A DNA stretch of 64,000 bases, taken from the NCBI GenBank assembly GCA_965222105.1, contig CBDCTQ010000055.1, forward strand, positions 62,001 to 126,000, read 5' to 3'. Position 1 is the stretch's first letter; every line of letters begins with the position of its first letter. A model generated the notes under the pieces. The model was not told where the DNA came from. It saw nothing but the letters and a program-made list of their open reading frames with translations, and did no database searches. Below, one piece after another: positions 53,379-61,949 of the stretch. The stretch comes from CALGLS01 sp965222105 (GTDB taxonomy: Bacteria > Bacteroidota > Bacteroidia > Chitinophagales > Saprospiraceae). The position numbers were made by a program, and so were the translations under genes.

Positions 53379-54815
53379 TCACTGATCCTGTTTTCTATCG
53401 GCTGTCAAAGTCATAATAACGGCGGCGGTACAAAACACGGGGCTGGTGATGCAGTGGTGGCCGCTCCAACTGCCATCGCCGTTTTGTACTTTGCCCAGGC
53501 GCTGGCTCATCTTTTGGTGCCATTGCAGCCATTCTTCCTGGTTGTCGTCGGCAACGAGCGACTCGCTGGTCATCATATAACTCAGGTATTCTTCGCCACC
53601 ATTGTTGCCGAAACCCGACAAGACGGCGTCGCTTTTCATTTGGTAGGCCGCGCTTTTGTTGACCATATAGGAGGAGGCCAGTTCGCGGGCTTCGTCTTTG
53701 TCGATCCCTTCCTCTTCCAACAATTCAACCACATCTTCGACGGCAGTGGCAGGGGGCGGCTCTTTTGCAGCTTCCATTCTTTTGAATGCCTTTTTTTCTT
53801 TCAATTTTTTGCGCACTTTTTTAGCTTCTTCGGCGGTGGCGCGCTGGGTGCTGGAGGCGGCATATAGCTTGATGCCTGCGGCACTTTCTACGGCGACATC
53901 GCCAGAGGTGGTTACATTTTGTTTTTGGTATTTGCGAGAGCGGTCCAGTACTTCATTGTCGATTTCGATACCGGCGTCGTCACTCATTTCGAGGGCATTG
54001 TTGGCCATAGCAGATTGGAGGACGGGTGCCCATCCGCGGTCGTTCCAACTGCCGTTTTTCTGCTGGCTGTTTTGGATTTTGGTGACGCATTTTTTCAGCG
54101 CAGCTTCTGTGCGGTTGTATAGCGTTTCGTCGAACTGTGTTTGATCGAGTATTTTGGCGAAGAACTGGGCGGTCATGGCCACGTCGATGTTTTGTCCGAG
54201 TTTGCGTTGAGGCTGTGTGCCGGTAATGTCGGTGATGTTGGGGTGCTTTTTGTCGGATTTTTCGGCCATGTCGAGCAGTACGTCGAGGGCCTTTCTGAGG
54301 TTTTTGGAGTAAGTGCCTTTTTCGAGGGTATTGTCGGCGTGCATCAGGGCCATAGCGGAGAAGGCGGTGGTGGCTGGATCTATATTCACGGCTTTGGGGT
54401 TGCGGATGTGTTGGGCATTGTGCTGACCGGCTCCCCAGCCTCCGTTCTCGTATTGGGCTTTGGCCAGCCAATCGATTCCGTTATGGAGGAAATCGGCGAT
54501 GGGCATAGCCTCTTTTGCCGGGTCCTTTACAGGAGGTTTGATCTCGTCTTTTTGAGGTGGTGGCGGCGATTTTTTTACGGGCTTTTGCACGGGCAATTTC
54601 ACTGCTACCGGAGTAACTTTTACGGGCCGGGGCTGGGGGGGAGTAACATTCGTTGTGGCGGGTTCTGGTGTGGAAGCAGGCGGATGATCCGGCTGCATAG
54701 CGTGGGTACAGGCAGGCACTGCCGTGTCGGGCTGTTGCGAAATGAGGTTGGTGTAAGCCAGGGCGCTGAAAAAGATCAGGCATGCGGCTGCCATTAAAAG
54801 CTGTGCTTTTTTCAT
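53379..54815 (-). CDS. Prenyltransferase-repeat protein with Pro-rich linker
   Basis: 478 residues with a signal/anchor segment (LLMAAACLIFFSALAY), a Pro/Thr/Lys-rich linker (about 35-105), and alpha-barrel repeats (GIDWLAKAQYENGGWGAGQHN; IQNSQQKNGSWNDRGWAP; LGKVQNGDGSWSGHHCITSP). A charged stretch (EEAKKVRKKLKEKKAFKRME) interrupts the repeats around 325-345. The stop overlaps the next gene's alternative start, so both genes form one unit. Role unknown; substrate could be a protein or lipid. Confidence 0.75.
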   Translation of the reverse strand: MKKAQLLMAAACLIFFSALAYTNLISQQPDTAVPACTHAMQPDHPPASTPEPATTNVTPPQPRPVKVTPVAVKLPVQKPVKKSPPPPQKDEIKPPVKDPAKEAMPIADFLHNGIDWLAKAQYENGGWGAGQHNAQHIRNPKAVNIDPATTAFSAMALMHADNTLEKGTYSKNLRKALDVLLDMAEKSDKKHPNITDITGTQPQRKLGQNIDVAMTAQFFAKILDQTQFDETLYNRTEAALKKCVTKIQNSQQKNGSWNDRGWAPVLQSAMANNALEMSDDAGIEIDNEVLDRSRKYQKQNVTTSGDVAVESAAGIKLYAASSTQRATAEEAKKVRKKLKEKKAFKRMEAAKEPPPATAVEDVVELLEEEGIDKDEARELASSYMVNKSAAYQMKSDAVLSGFGNNGGEEYLSYMMTSESLVADDNQEEWLQWHQKMSQRLGKVQNGDGSWSGHHCITSPVFCTAAVIMTLTADRKQDQ

Positions 54816-55025
54816 AGATCAAAAAGGTTTTAACAGTTATGGAAATGATAGAACGGGCCAGCGCATATTTGCTGCTGTGCCGGTATTGGTTCGGTTCGTT
54901 TTCTGGTGGATAGGATGTGGTGAAGTTGATTTTTGGCGTGTGGCAGTGCATGTTTTAACGTTTTTGGGAAGTTTTATCACTTCGTTGTATCTTACTCCCC
55001 AAATCAAAAAGGGCAAAAAACACCT

Positions 55026-56264
55026 ATGCGGATCATCATCATCGGAGGAGGCATCATAGGTCTGTGTGCGGCCTGGTATCTGCACAAGGCAGGCCATGAA
55101 ATAGTATTGTTGGATAAAACCGATATGACCGATGGCTGCTCCTACGGCAACGCCGGCATGATTGTGCCCAGCCATATAATCCCTCTGGCTGCACCGGGGA
55201 TGATCGCCCGCGGCATCCGATGGATGTTCGACGCCGAAAGCCCCTTTTATATAGCCCTCCGGCTCCGGCCCGACTTGCTGCGTTGGGGTTGGCTTTTTTA
55301 TCGGACCGCCACCGAAAAAAAGGTACGGCGTGCCATGCCTGTACTCCGCGATTTTCACCTGTTGAGCAAGCAGCTATACACCGAAATGGTTCAAAAAGAC
55401 GGTCTTTCATTCGCTTTTCAGCAAAATGGAATAGGGATGATATACCGCTCCAAGCATGGACGCGAAGAGGAGTTGGCCACAGCCAGAAAAGCGAATGAGT
55501 TGGGCATCGAAACCCGGGAATTAGACCAGAAAGGCCTTCAGGCATTGGAGCCGTTGGTACAAACTTCGGCAATGGGAGCCGTTTACTATCCCGGCGATGC
55601 CCACCTCGACCCCGGAAGCCTGATGAACGCTTTGCGAAATCAACTGACAGCAGCCGGCGTACATTTCCAACAAGGTGTTTCCGCAAATGGGTTTACCCGG
55701 GAAAAACCCCTCCGGTTGAATACCAACAAAGGCCTCTACCGGGCCGACCGTTTTGTAATAGCAGCAGGTGCCTGGACGCCGCAACTCACCCGCAGCCTGG
55801 GTCTCCGCCTTCCCATGCAGGCCGGCAAAGGATACAGTTTCACCATCCGGGATGCTGCCCCCCAACTTCGCCACCCCGCCATCCTCACCGAAGCCAAGAT
55901 CGCGGTAACGCCTCTCGGACCCGACCTTCGCTTTGCGGGTACCATGGAAATAGGCGGCCTCCACCACCGCATCAACCCCGCCAGGGTTCGTGGCATCCTG
56001 AAGGCGATACCGACGTATTTCCCGGAATACGATTTCAGAGGCCATCCTCCCTCTGACATTTGGTGTGGTCTGCGCCCCTGCACTCCCGACGGAATGCCGT
56101 ATATTGGCCCTTGCCCAAATCAGAAAAACGTGGTGGTCGCCGCCGGCCACGCCATGATGGGCCTTAGCCTCGGCCCCGCCACCGGCAAACTGGTACAAGA
56201 GATCATCGACAACCAGCCAACCAGCCTCGACACCACCCTGTTTCAACCAAAGCGATTCGGATAA
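55026..56264 (+). CDS. FAD-dependent amino-acid dehydrogenase (DadA-like)
   Basis: 412 residues from the ATG at 55026. The dinucleotide motif RIIIIGGGIIGLCAAWYLHKAGHEIVLLDK (1-30) is followed by the family motif GCSYGNAGMIVPSHIIPLAAPGM, typical of D-amino acid dehydrogenases and 4-hydroxyproline-pathway FAD enzymes. A C-terminal FAD-contact motif WCGLRPCTPDGMPYIGP is intact. It probably oxidises a D- or secondary amino acid. Its stop overlaps the transporter start (TAATG), so the two are co-translated. Confidence 0.85.
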   Translation: MRIIIIGGGIIGLCAAWYLHKAGHEIVLLDKTDMTDGCSYGNAGMIVPSHIIPLAAPGMIARGIRWMFDAESPFYIALRLRPDLLRWGWLFYRTATEKKVRRAMPVLRDFHLLSKQLYTEMVQKDGLSFAFQQNGIGMIYRSKHGREEELATARKANELGIETRELDQKGLQALEPLVQTSAMGAVYYPGDAHLDPGSLMNALRNQLTAAGVHFQQGVSANGFTREKPLRLNTNKGLYRADRFVIAAGAWTPQLTRSLGLRLPMQAGKGYSFTIRDAAPQLRHPAILTEAKIAVTPLGPDLRFAGTMEIGGLHHRINPARVRGILKAIPTYFPEYDFRGHPPSDIWCGLRPCTPDGMPYIGPCPNQKNVVVAAGHAMMGLSLGPATGKLVQEIIDNQPTSLDTTLFQPKRFG

Positions 56265-57844
56265 TGACCTGGAAAAAATTAATTACCTATACCAAACAAA
56301 GTGGCCCCGGCTGGATACAAGCTGCCGTTACCCTGGGTGGTGGCACCCTGGTGGGCGCCCTCTATTTGGGGGTGATCGGTGGCTACGAATTTTTGTGGCT
56401 ACAACCCCTGGCCATGCTCTGTGGGGTCGTTATGCTGGCCGCCATCAGCCACGTAACGCTCAGCAAAGAGCAGCCCAAAGACCGGCCTTTTGAGTTGGTG
56501 AAGCGGCACGTATCTCCATTGCTGGCTTGGGGGTGGCTGATAGCTACCGTCATTGCCAATGTAGTGTTCTGCTCGGCCCAGTTTGCGCTGGGTACCGATG
56601 CCCTTCAAGGCAACCTCGGGGTAGGTGTCAACCCTTACGTCATTACGACCATCATTTTTGCAATAGCATTGTTATTGATCTGGCTGTTTTCGGGCGAAGG
56701 AAAGATGTCTAGGCTGATCGATCATTTTATAAAGGCCCTGGTGGCCGTCATTGTGTTGTCGTTTATGGGGGTGGTCGTTGTCCTTATGGCAAAAGGCGCG
56801 GTCGATTGGTCGGCTATGATCGGGGGCTTGTGGCCCGATTTTTCGGCTTTGTTTCGCCCAACCGCTTCTTACCAATCCTATCTGGAATTGACCGGGACAT
56901 ACCGGGATTTTTGGCAACAATACATTTCCGAAAGCCAGCGCAATATCATCATCGGCGCTTTTGGTACGGCGGTGGGCATTAATATGACCTTTTTGTTGCC
57001 CTACACCTTGTGGAAAAAAGGTTGGGGGCGCAACGACCGCGAACTGGCCCGCTACGATCTGGTGTTGGGATTGTTTATCCCGTTTGTTCTGGGAGCTTCC
57101 TGCCTGATTGTATCCACCGCATCGCAGTTTCATGCCAAAAAAGACGGGGTGGTCAACGAATTGGCTTTCCAGCAGGTACTCGACAGAAGGCTGGCCGCCG
57201 AACATCCGGGCTATGACCGGCTATCATTGCAACAAAAAAACGCCTTGCGGCAAAAAGCACCTCCTCCTGACCGAAACCTGAGTGTCATGCTCGCCAAACG
57301 CAATGCCAACGATCTGGCCAAAGCCCTCGAACCATTTCTGGGTCGATGGTCGCAACTCATATTCGGCATCGGCGTGCTGGCGATGGCCCTCAGCACCATC
57401 CTCGTACACATGATGATGAACGGGTACGCCATCAGCGAAGCCTTTGGGCGACCCGGGCAGCGACAACTCTTTCTGGCAGGGGCCGCCATCCCTGCACTGA
57501 CGGGCCTGCTGTCGCCGGTACTGTGGACGGGAGCGGTGAAAGCCGCACTGGTAGTGCCGGCATCGGTCATCGCCACTACCTTGTTGCCGATCGCCTATCT
57601 CGTATTCCTGCTGCTGATGAATTCCAAAAAAGCACTTGGTCGCGAGCTGCCTCAACGACGTTGGGCGGTCAATCTGCTCATGGTCATCGCCACCGGGGTT
57701 GCTACCTTTGCTTCTTTTTGGGCCCTGTCGGGCAAATACGGCAGTGCCAATGCCTACGAACATTACTTTGGCTTGTTGGGCATGATTATTTTGCCCGTTT
57801 TGGCACTGGTGGGCATCATTACTTTCGTGAAAAGGGAACGTTGA
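56264..57844 (+). CDS. Nramp-related transporter lacking canonical metal motifs
   Basis: 526 residues with eleven or so hydrophobic segments. The opening GPGWIQAAVTLGGGTLVGALYLG aligns with the Nramp TM1 (GPGFLA..DPGN), but the metal-binding DPGN is replaced by LGGG, and in TM6 the MPH motif is replaced by GINMTFLLPYTLW. So transport of Mn or Fe by the usual site is unlikely. Similar variant Nramp genes exist in Planctomycetes and Bacteroidota. Coupled to a FAD amino-acid oxidase gene, it may carry an organic substrate or a different cation. Confidence 0.75.
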   Translation: MTWKKLITYTKQSGPGWIQAAVTLGGGTLVGALYLGVIGGYEFLWLQPLAMLCGVVMLAAISHVTLSKEQPKDRPFELVKRHVSPLLAWGWLIATVIANVVFCSAQFALGTDALQGNLGVGVNPYVITTIIFAIALLLIWLFSGEGKMSRLIDHFIKALVAVIVLSFMGVVVVLMAKGAVDWSAMIGGLWPDFSALFRPTASYQSYLELTGTYRDFWQQYISESQRNIIIGAFGTAVGINMTFLLPYTLWKKGWGRNDRELARYDLVLGLFIPFVLGASCLIVSTASQFHAKKDGVVNELAFQQVLDRRLAAEHPGYDRLSLQQKNALRQKAPPPDRNLSVMLAKRNANDLAKALEPFLGRWSQLIFGIGVLAMALSTILVHMMMNGYAISEAFGRPGQRQLFLAGAAIPALTGLLSPVLWTGAVKAALVVPASVIATTLLPIAYLVFLLLMNSKKALGRELPQRRWAVNLLMVIATGVATFASFWALSGKYGSANAYEHYFGLLGMIILPVLALVGIITFVKRER

Positions 57845-57857
57845 GTGATTTAGGCTC

Positions 57858-57979
57858 GCTCGAAAAATAACTTGTCGTTGTCTTTGACAAAAATTACAAA
57901 TAAGCGACCCCGATAGCTATCGGGGTGAGCGATTTGTGATTTTTTCAAAGACACCAAAAAGACAATTTATTTTTTGAGC
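57858..57979. repeat. 122-bp palindromic element
   Basis: Ends GCTCGAAAAATAA and TTATTTTTTGAGC; the arms (about 50 bp each) are imperfect complements, sharing TTGTC, TGTCTTTGA, AAAAAT, ACAAAT. The centre is the perfect palindrome ACCCCGATAGCTATCGGGGT (57907-57926). Non-coding, between the Nramp-like and the oxidoreductase genes. Could be a MITE-like element or a bidirectional transcript hairpin. Confidence 0.8.
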
Positions 57980-58007
57980 TTTACTTAAAAATAGAAAACA
58001 CCTTGTT

Positions 58008-59057
58008 ATGAAAAATTTTGGAATCATAGGTGTGGGCATGGTCGCCCACTTTCACGCCCGGGCCATCCAGGCCATGACGGGTGGAAACCTCTATGCGGTG
58101 TATGCCCGCAAATCCAGCCATGGGGTCGAGTTTGCTGAGAAATTTGGCTGCAAAGCCTACGACGACCTGGGATACATGCTGGCAGGCGACGAAATCGACA
58201 TAGTGACCATTGCCACCCCTTCGGGCACCCACCTGGAGATGGCCATGATAGCTGCGATGTACCGTAAACACATTGTTTGCGAAAAGCCATTGGAGGTCGA
58301 CACCGAAGGAATCGATCTTATGATAGCGGCTTGTGCCAAAGAGGGGATCGTGCTGGCAGGCATTTTTAACCGTCGCTTCAACCCCGCTGTGGCAGCTCTG
58401 AAGCGGGCCATCGAAGAGGGACGCTTCGGTCGGCTGACCCTCTGCGATGCCAACATCAAATGGTACCGCACCCAGGAATATTACGACTCCAGCGATTGGC
58501 GCGGCACCTGGGCATTTGATGGCGGTGGTGCCCTGATGAACCAATCGATACACACTATTGATCTGCTGCTGTATTTTGTCGGCCCGGTGAAGAGACTGTC
58601 TGCCACTACTGCCTGTCTGACTCACACCAACATCGATGTAGAAGACACGGCGGCAGTCGTACTCGAATTTGAAAACGGCGCCCGCGGCACCATTCAGGGA
58701 GCTACCTCTTGTTGGTCGTCGACCGGCCACCCCGCTGAAATACAGATTTGCGGAAGCGAAGGATCGGTATTTCTGACCGACGACCGGTTTCGCGTCTGGG
58801 ACTTCAAACACCCCCGACCAGAAGACGAAGACATCCGGGCCACCCTAATGCAAAATACTGAAAAAGGGCTGGGCGCCAACGACCCCTCCGCCATCGACTT
58901 TTTGGGACATCAACGCAATTTTGAAGACGTGGTGCAGGCCATCGAACAAAACCGCCCACCGCTGATAACCGGTGAGGAGGCCCGCAAATCGGTAGCACTC
59001 ATCAATGCCATTTACAAAAGTGCCCAAAACAATGGGACTTGGGTGGATGTTGTATGA
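58008..59057 (+). CDS. Gfo/Idh/MocA family oxidoreductase
   Basis: 349 residues. NAD(P)-binding IIGVGMVAHFHARAI at the N-terminus, the catalytic-lysine motif CEKPLEV (EKP), and the substrate-side motif GGGALMNQSIHTIDLL with the active-site His. Members oxidise sugars or cyclitols such as myo-inositol, or dehydrogenate uronates. First of a five-gene run (58008-62828), starting 29 bp after the palindromic element. Confidence 0.92.
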   Translation: MKNFGIIGVGMVAHFHARAIQAMTGGNLYAVYARKSSHGVEFAEKFGCKAYDDLGYMLAGDEIDIVTIATPSGTHLEMAMIAAMYRKHIVCEKPLEVDTEGIDLMIAACAKEGIVLAGIFNRRFNPAVAALKRAIEEGRFGRLTLCDANIKWYRTQEYYDSSDWRGTWAFDGGGALMNQSIHTIDLLLYFVGPVKRLSATTACLTHTNIDVEDTAAVVLEFENGARGTIQGATSCWSSTGHPAEIQICGSEGSVFLTDDRFRVWDFKHPRPEDEDIRATLMQNTEKGLGANDPSAIDFLGHQRNFEDVVQAIEQNRPPLITGEEARKSVALINAIYKSAQNNGTWVDVV

Positions 59058-59093
59058 AAATACTATTTTCAATTAAAACTGTGTCAGCGCGAG

Positions 59094-59155
59094 GGTTTTC
59101 CCTTCAGGGTTAGGGTGCGGGAAGGAAAACCTGCCTGACTGACCGGCAGGCAGGT
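59094..59155. repeat. Intergenic hairpin pair including CCTGCCTG...CAGGCAGG
   Basis: Two adjoining inverted repeats: GGTTTTCCCTTC (59094-59105) pairs with GAAGGAAAACC (59121-59131), and ACCTGCCTG (59129-59137) pairs with CAGGCAGGT (59147-59155). Similar CCTGCC/GGCAGG motifs occur at 63150-63174 and, more weakly, at about 35580-35600. Located between the oxidoreductase and TIM-barrel genes. Confidence 0.6.
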
Positions 59156-59179
59156 GACATAGTTTGCTGAGTAGCCTCT

Positions 59180-60076
59180 ATGAAAAATCAAAACATGAAA
59201 CTAACCGGATTCACCGATGAGGCCTCCAACCTTCTGGAAGAGCAGATCAGGGTCACTCGCGAGCTGGGGTGGAGCTATCTCTCCGCCCGTACCCTCGGCA
59301 GCCACAACGTCCACGACCTGGAGGAACGGGCCTTCGATGAATTTTGCGAAAAGCTGGAAGATGCCAATATCAAAGTGGCCGAGTTTGGGACCCTCATCGG
59401 CAGTTGGTCCAAACCGATCACCTCCGATTGGGCCATCACCCTTGCAGAAGTGGAGCGATGCATTCCCCGTATGCAGCGGCTGGGGGTGCGGTTTGCCCGC
59501 ATCATGTCGTATGCCCAATGCGAATGGGGACAAGACCAACTGGAAGAGGAGCGCTTCCGCCGTCTGCGCGAAATTACGTCCCGTTTTCGGGATGCCGGGT
59601 TGGAGGCCCTCCACGAAAACTGCATGAACTGGGGAGGATTTTCTGCCGACCACACCCTGCGGCTACTCGACGAAGTGCCCGGCCTCCGACTGGTATTCGA
59701 CACCGGCAACCCCATTTTCCAAAAAGACCGATCCAAACCTGCCCCCCACCCCTGGCAGGATGCCTACGAATTTTACCGAAAGGTGAAACACGCCATCGCT
59801 CACATTCATATAAAAGACGGCATCATGCACCCCGGACAGACGGAGCCCGAATACCGGTTTGCCGGAGAAGGGCAGGCACGGGTAAAAGAAATTTTGGCCG
59901 ACCTGATAAAAGACCAATACGATGGGTTCATTGCCATAGAGCCGCACATGGGCAAGGTGTTCCACTTGCAGGATCAGGAGGTGGATCCCCAACGGGCATA
60001 CGCTGTATATCTGGAATATGGCCAGCGGTTCGAATCTCTCTTACACCAGATATCCACTACCGAACTACCGCATTGA
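59180..60076 (+). CDS. Sugar phosphate isomerase/epimerase (TIM-barrel, AP endonuclease 2 fold)
   Basis: 298 residues. The family opening LTGFTDEASNLLEEQIRVTRELGWSYLSAR and metal-ligand strands LVFDTGNP and AHIHIKDGIMH, with conserved ALHENCMN and a final IEPHMG, place it among xylose-isomerase-like TIM barrels such as IolE/IolH-like enzymes. The usual four metal ligands (Glu, Asp, His, Glu) all have candidates. It probably isomerises or epimerises the product of the upstream dehydrogenase. Translationally coupled to the following kinase. Confidence 0.85.
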   Translation: MKNQNMKLTGFTDEASNLLEEQIRVTRELGWSYLSARTLGSHNVHDLEERAFDEFCEKLEDANIKVAEFGTLIGSWSKPITSDWAITLAEVERCIPRMQRLGVRFARIMSYAQCEWGQDQLEEERFRRLREITSRFRDAGLEALHENCMNWGGFSADHTLRLLDEVPGLRLVFDTGNPIFQKDRSKPAPHPWQDAYEFYRKVKHAIAHIHIKDGIMHPGQTEPEYRFAGEGQARVKEILADLIKDQYDGFIAIEPHMGKVFHLQDQEVDPQRAYAVYLEYGQRFESLLHQISTTELPH

Positions 60077-61071
60077 TCGTCGCGAAATCATATCCGAGAG
60101 CAGCCGTTATCGGCAATCCCTCCGATGGATACAACGGACGGACGATCGCCTTCGTTTTCAGCAATTTTTCTGCGGAAGCGACATTGACTGATTCCGACCA
60201 ACTGTGCCTTGTGCCGGGACAAAACGATCGGACGGTGTACCATGACCTCTCCGACCTGGACTGCCATATCGAATCGGATGGTTACTATGGCGGTATGCGG
60301 TTGTTGAAGGCTGCTGTCCGTCAGTTTGTAAAATATTGCCGCTCGAATGGGATCGGGTTGCCGGGCCAAAATTTTGCGATAAGCTACAAAACAACTATTC
60401 CCGCAAGGGTGGGCCTCGCCGGATCGAGTGCCATCATTACCGCTGTGTTGAAAGCCATCCTTCAGTTTTACAACATTACAATTACAAAACCCGATTTCGC
60501 CAACCTCGTGCTGGCAGCCGAAACGGTAGAACTGGGCATTGCGGCGGGCTTGCAAGACCGGGTTGCGCAGGCATACGAACAGCCGGTGTACATGGATTTT
60601 GCTTCGCAGTATTTTTCCCGCCAGGGGTATGGTCATTACGAGGTGTTTGGGCCGGAGTTGTTCCCCAAGCTGTATATTGCCTGGCGGAAAGATGTCGCCG
60701 AAGGTTCGGAAAAGACCCACAACGACTTGCGGGCCAGATACGAGGTCGGAGAGCATAAAGTTGTAAACTCCATGTTGGAATTTGGCCGGTTGACAACCGA
60801 GGCGTATCAGTGTTTGAAAAGCCGCCAGCCCGGACTACTGGGTGGGCTGATGGACCGGAATTTCGATTTGCGGCGATCGATTTGCACCATTGCCCCCCGT
60901 CAGTTGGAAATGGTGGAGCTGGCCCGTTCGTGTGGGGCTTCCGCCAAATTTACGGGATCGGGGGGGGCGATCATTGGTAGCTACGACGACGATGCCATGT
61001 ATAATCGCCTTTCGGCAAAACTGGAGGGGCATGGTATTTCCATCGTCCAGCCCAAAATAGTATCGCCATGA
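60073..61071 (+). CDS. GHMP kinase, glucuronokinase-like
   Basis: 332 residues from the TTG at 60073, which overlaps the TGA of the upstream gene (TTGA); the long in-frame extension upstream is only a shadow of that gene. The start IVAKSYPRAAVIGNPSDGYNGRTIAFVFSNF matches plant glucuronokinase (NPSD.Y.GRTI). The ATP loop is PARVGLAGSSAIITA (110-124) and motif 3 is SAKFTGSGGAIIG. Expected product: glucuronate-1-phosphate or another uronate/sugar 1-phosphate. The next gene encodes a matching uridylyltransferase. Confidence 0.85.
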   Translation: MIVAKSYPRAAVIGNPSDGYNGRTIAFVFSNFSAEATLTDSDQLCLVPGQNDRTVYHDLSDLDCHIESDGYYGGMRLLKAAVRQFVKYCRSNGIGLPGQNFAISYKTTIPARVGLAGSSAIITAVLKAILQFYNITITKPDFANLVLAAETVELGIAAGLQDRVAQAYEQPVYMDFASQYFSRQGYGHYEVFGPELFPKLYIAWRKDVAEGSEKTHNDLRARYEVGEHKVVNSMLEFGRLTTEAYQCLKSRQPGLLGGLMDRNFDLRRSICTIAPRQLEMVELARSCGASAKFTGSGGAIIGSYDDDAMYNRLSAKLEGHGISIVQPKIVSP

Positions 61072-61940
61072 CGACTGTCAGAAAAGCCATCATCCCGGCC
61101 GCCGGGTTGGGGACGCGCCTGTTGCCGGCCTCTAAAGCCGTTCCGAAAGAATTGTTTCCGGTGGGTGGCAAACCCGTCATTCAATACGTGGTGGAAGAAG
61201 CTGCCCGGTCGGGGATCACCGATATTTTGATCGTGATCGGACCGGGAAAGGAAGCCATTCAAACCCATTTTGCGGTTAACGCTGCACTGGAAAAACAACT
61301 GCAGGATAAGGGTAAGCGGGAAACGGCAGAAGCCCTGCGTGCCATTTCTAATCTGGCACGTATTCATTACATTTGGCAACAACAGCCCGACGGCCTGGGC
61401 GACGCCATCCGCTATGGTAAGTCTTTTGTTGGAAACGAGCCTTTTGCTGTCTTACTGGGCGACTGTATTCTGGATTCCGACAGCGATCAGCCGGTTTTGC
61501 AACAGCTTCTGCACCATTTTCACCGACGGCAGGCATCAGTAGTGGCCATCGAAGAAATATTCCCGGAAAAGGCCGACCGATACGGCATCATGGGGGGAGT
61601 ACCAACGGAAGAGCCGGGGCTGTACAAGGTACACCAATGGGTGGAAAAACCGGCCATCGCCGAAGCACCTTCCAATCTGGCGGTGGCAGGCCGGTATGTT
61701 TTCACCCCACATGTATTTGCATTGTTGGAAAACGCGCCTACCGGCAAAAACGACGAAGTGCAACTCACCGATGCCATGCAGGCTTTATTGCAGCAGGAAG
61801 ATATGTATGCGCTGCGGTTTGTGGGGAAGCGCTACGACGTGGGCAGCCATTTGGATTTTGTTTTGGCGAATTTGGGCTTGGGGATGAATGTGAAAAAAAT
61901 GAGTAGTGAATTACAACATTGGTTGAAAAGATTGGGATAA
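61068..61940 (+). CDS. galU: UTP-glucose-1-phosphate uridylyltransferase-like nucleotidyltransferase
   Basis: 290 residues. The nucleotide motif KAIIPAAGLGTRLLPASKAVPKEL (6-29) and QQQPDGLGDAI (nucleotide-contact), LLGDCI (metal Asp) and the VEKP motif are those of GalU. It makes UDP-sugar from a sugar 1-phosphate and UTP. ATGA overlap with the kinase gene shows that they are co-translated; substrate may be glucuronate-1-P rather than glucose-1-P. Confidence 0.88.
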   Translation: MTTVRKAIIPAAGLGTRLLPASKAVPKELFPVGGKPVIQYVVEEAARSGITDILIVIGPGKEAIQTHFAVNAALEKQLQDKGKRETAEALRAISNLARIHYIWQQQPDGLGDAIRYGKSFVGNEPFAVLLGDCILDSDSDQPVLQQLLHHFHRRQASVVAIEEIFPEKADRYGIMGGVPTEEPGLYKVHQWVEKPAIAEAPSNLAVAGRYVFTPHVFALLENAPTGKNDEVQLTDAMQALLQQEDMYALRFVGKRYDVGSHLDFVLANLGLGMNVKKMSSELQHWLKRLG

Positions 61941-61949
61941 TTGCAGTAA

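Noticed and set aside
59344..60072. In-frame extension of the GHMP kinase to 575 residues
   Set aside because: The extension is an Arg/Pro-rich shadow of the TIM-barrel gene in another frame; homology to the kinase family starts at the TTG at 60073.
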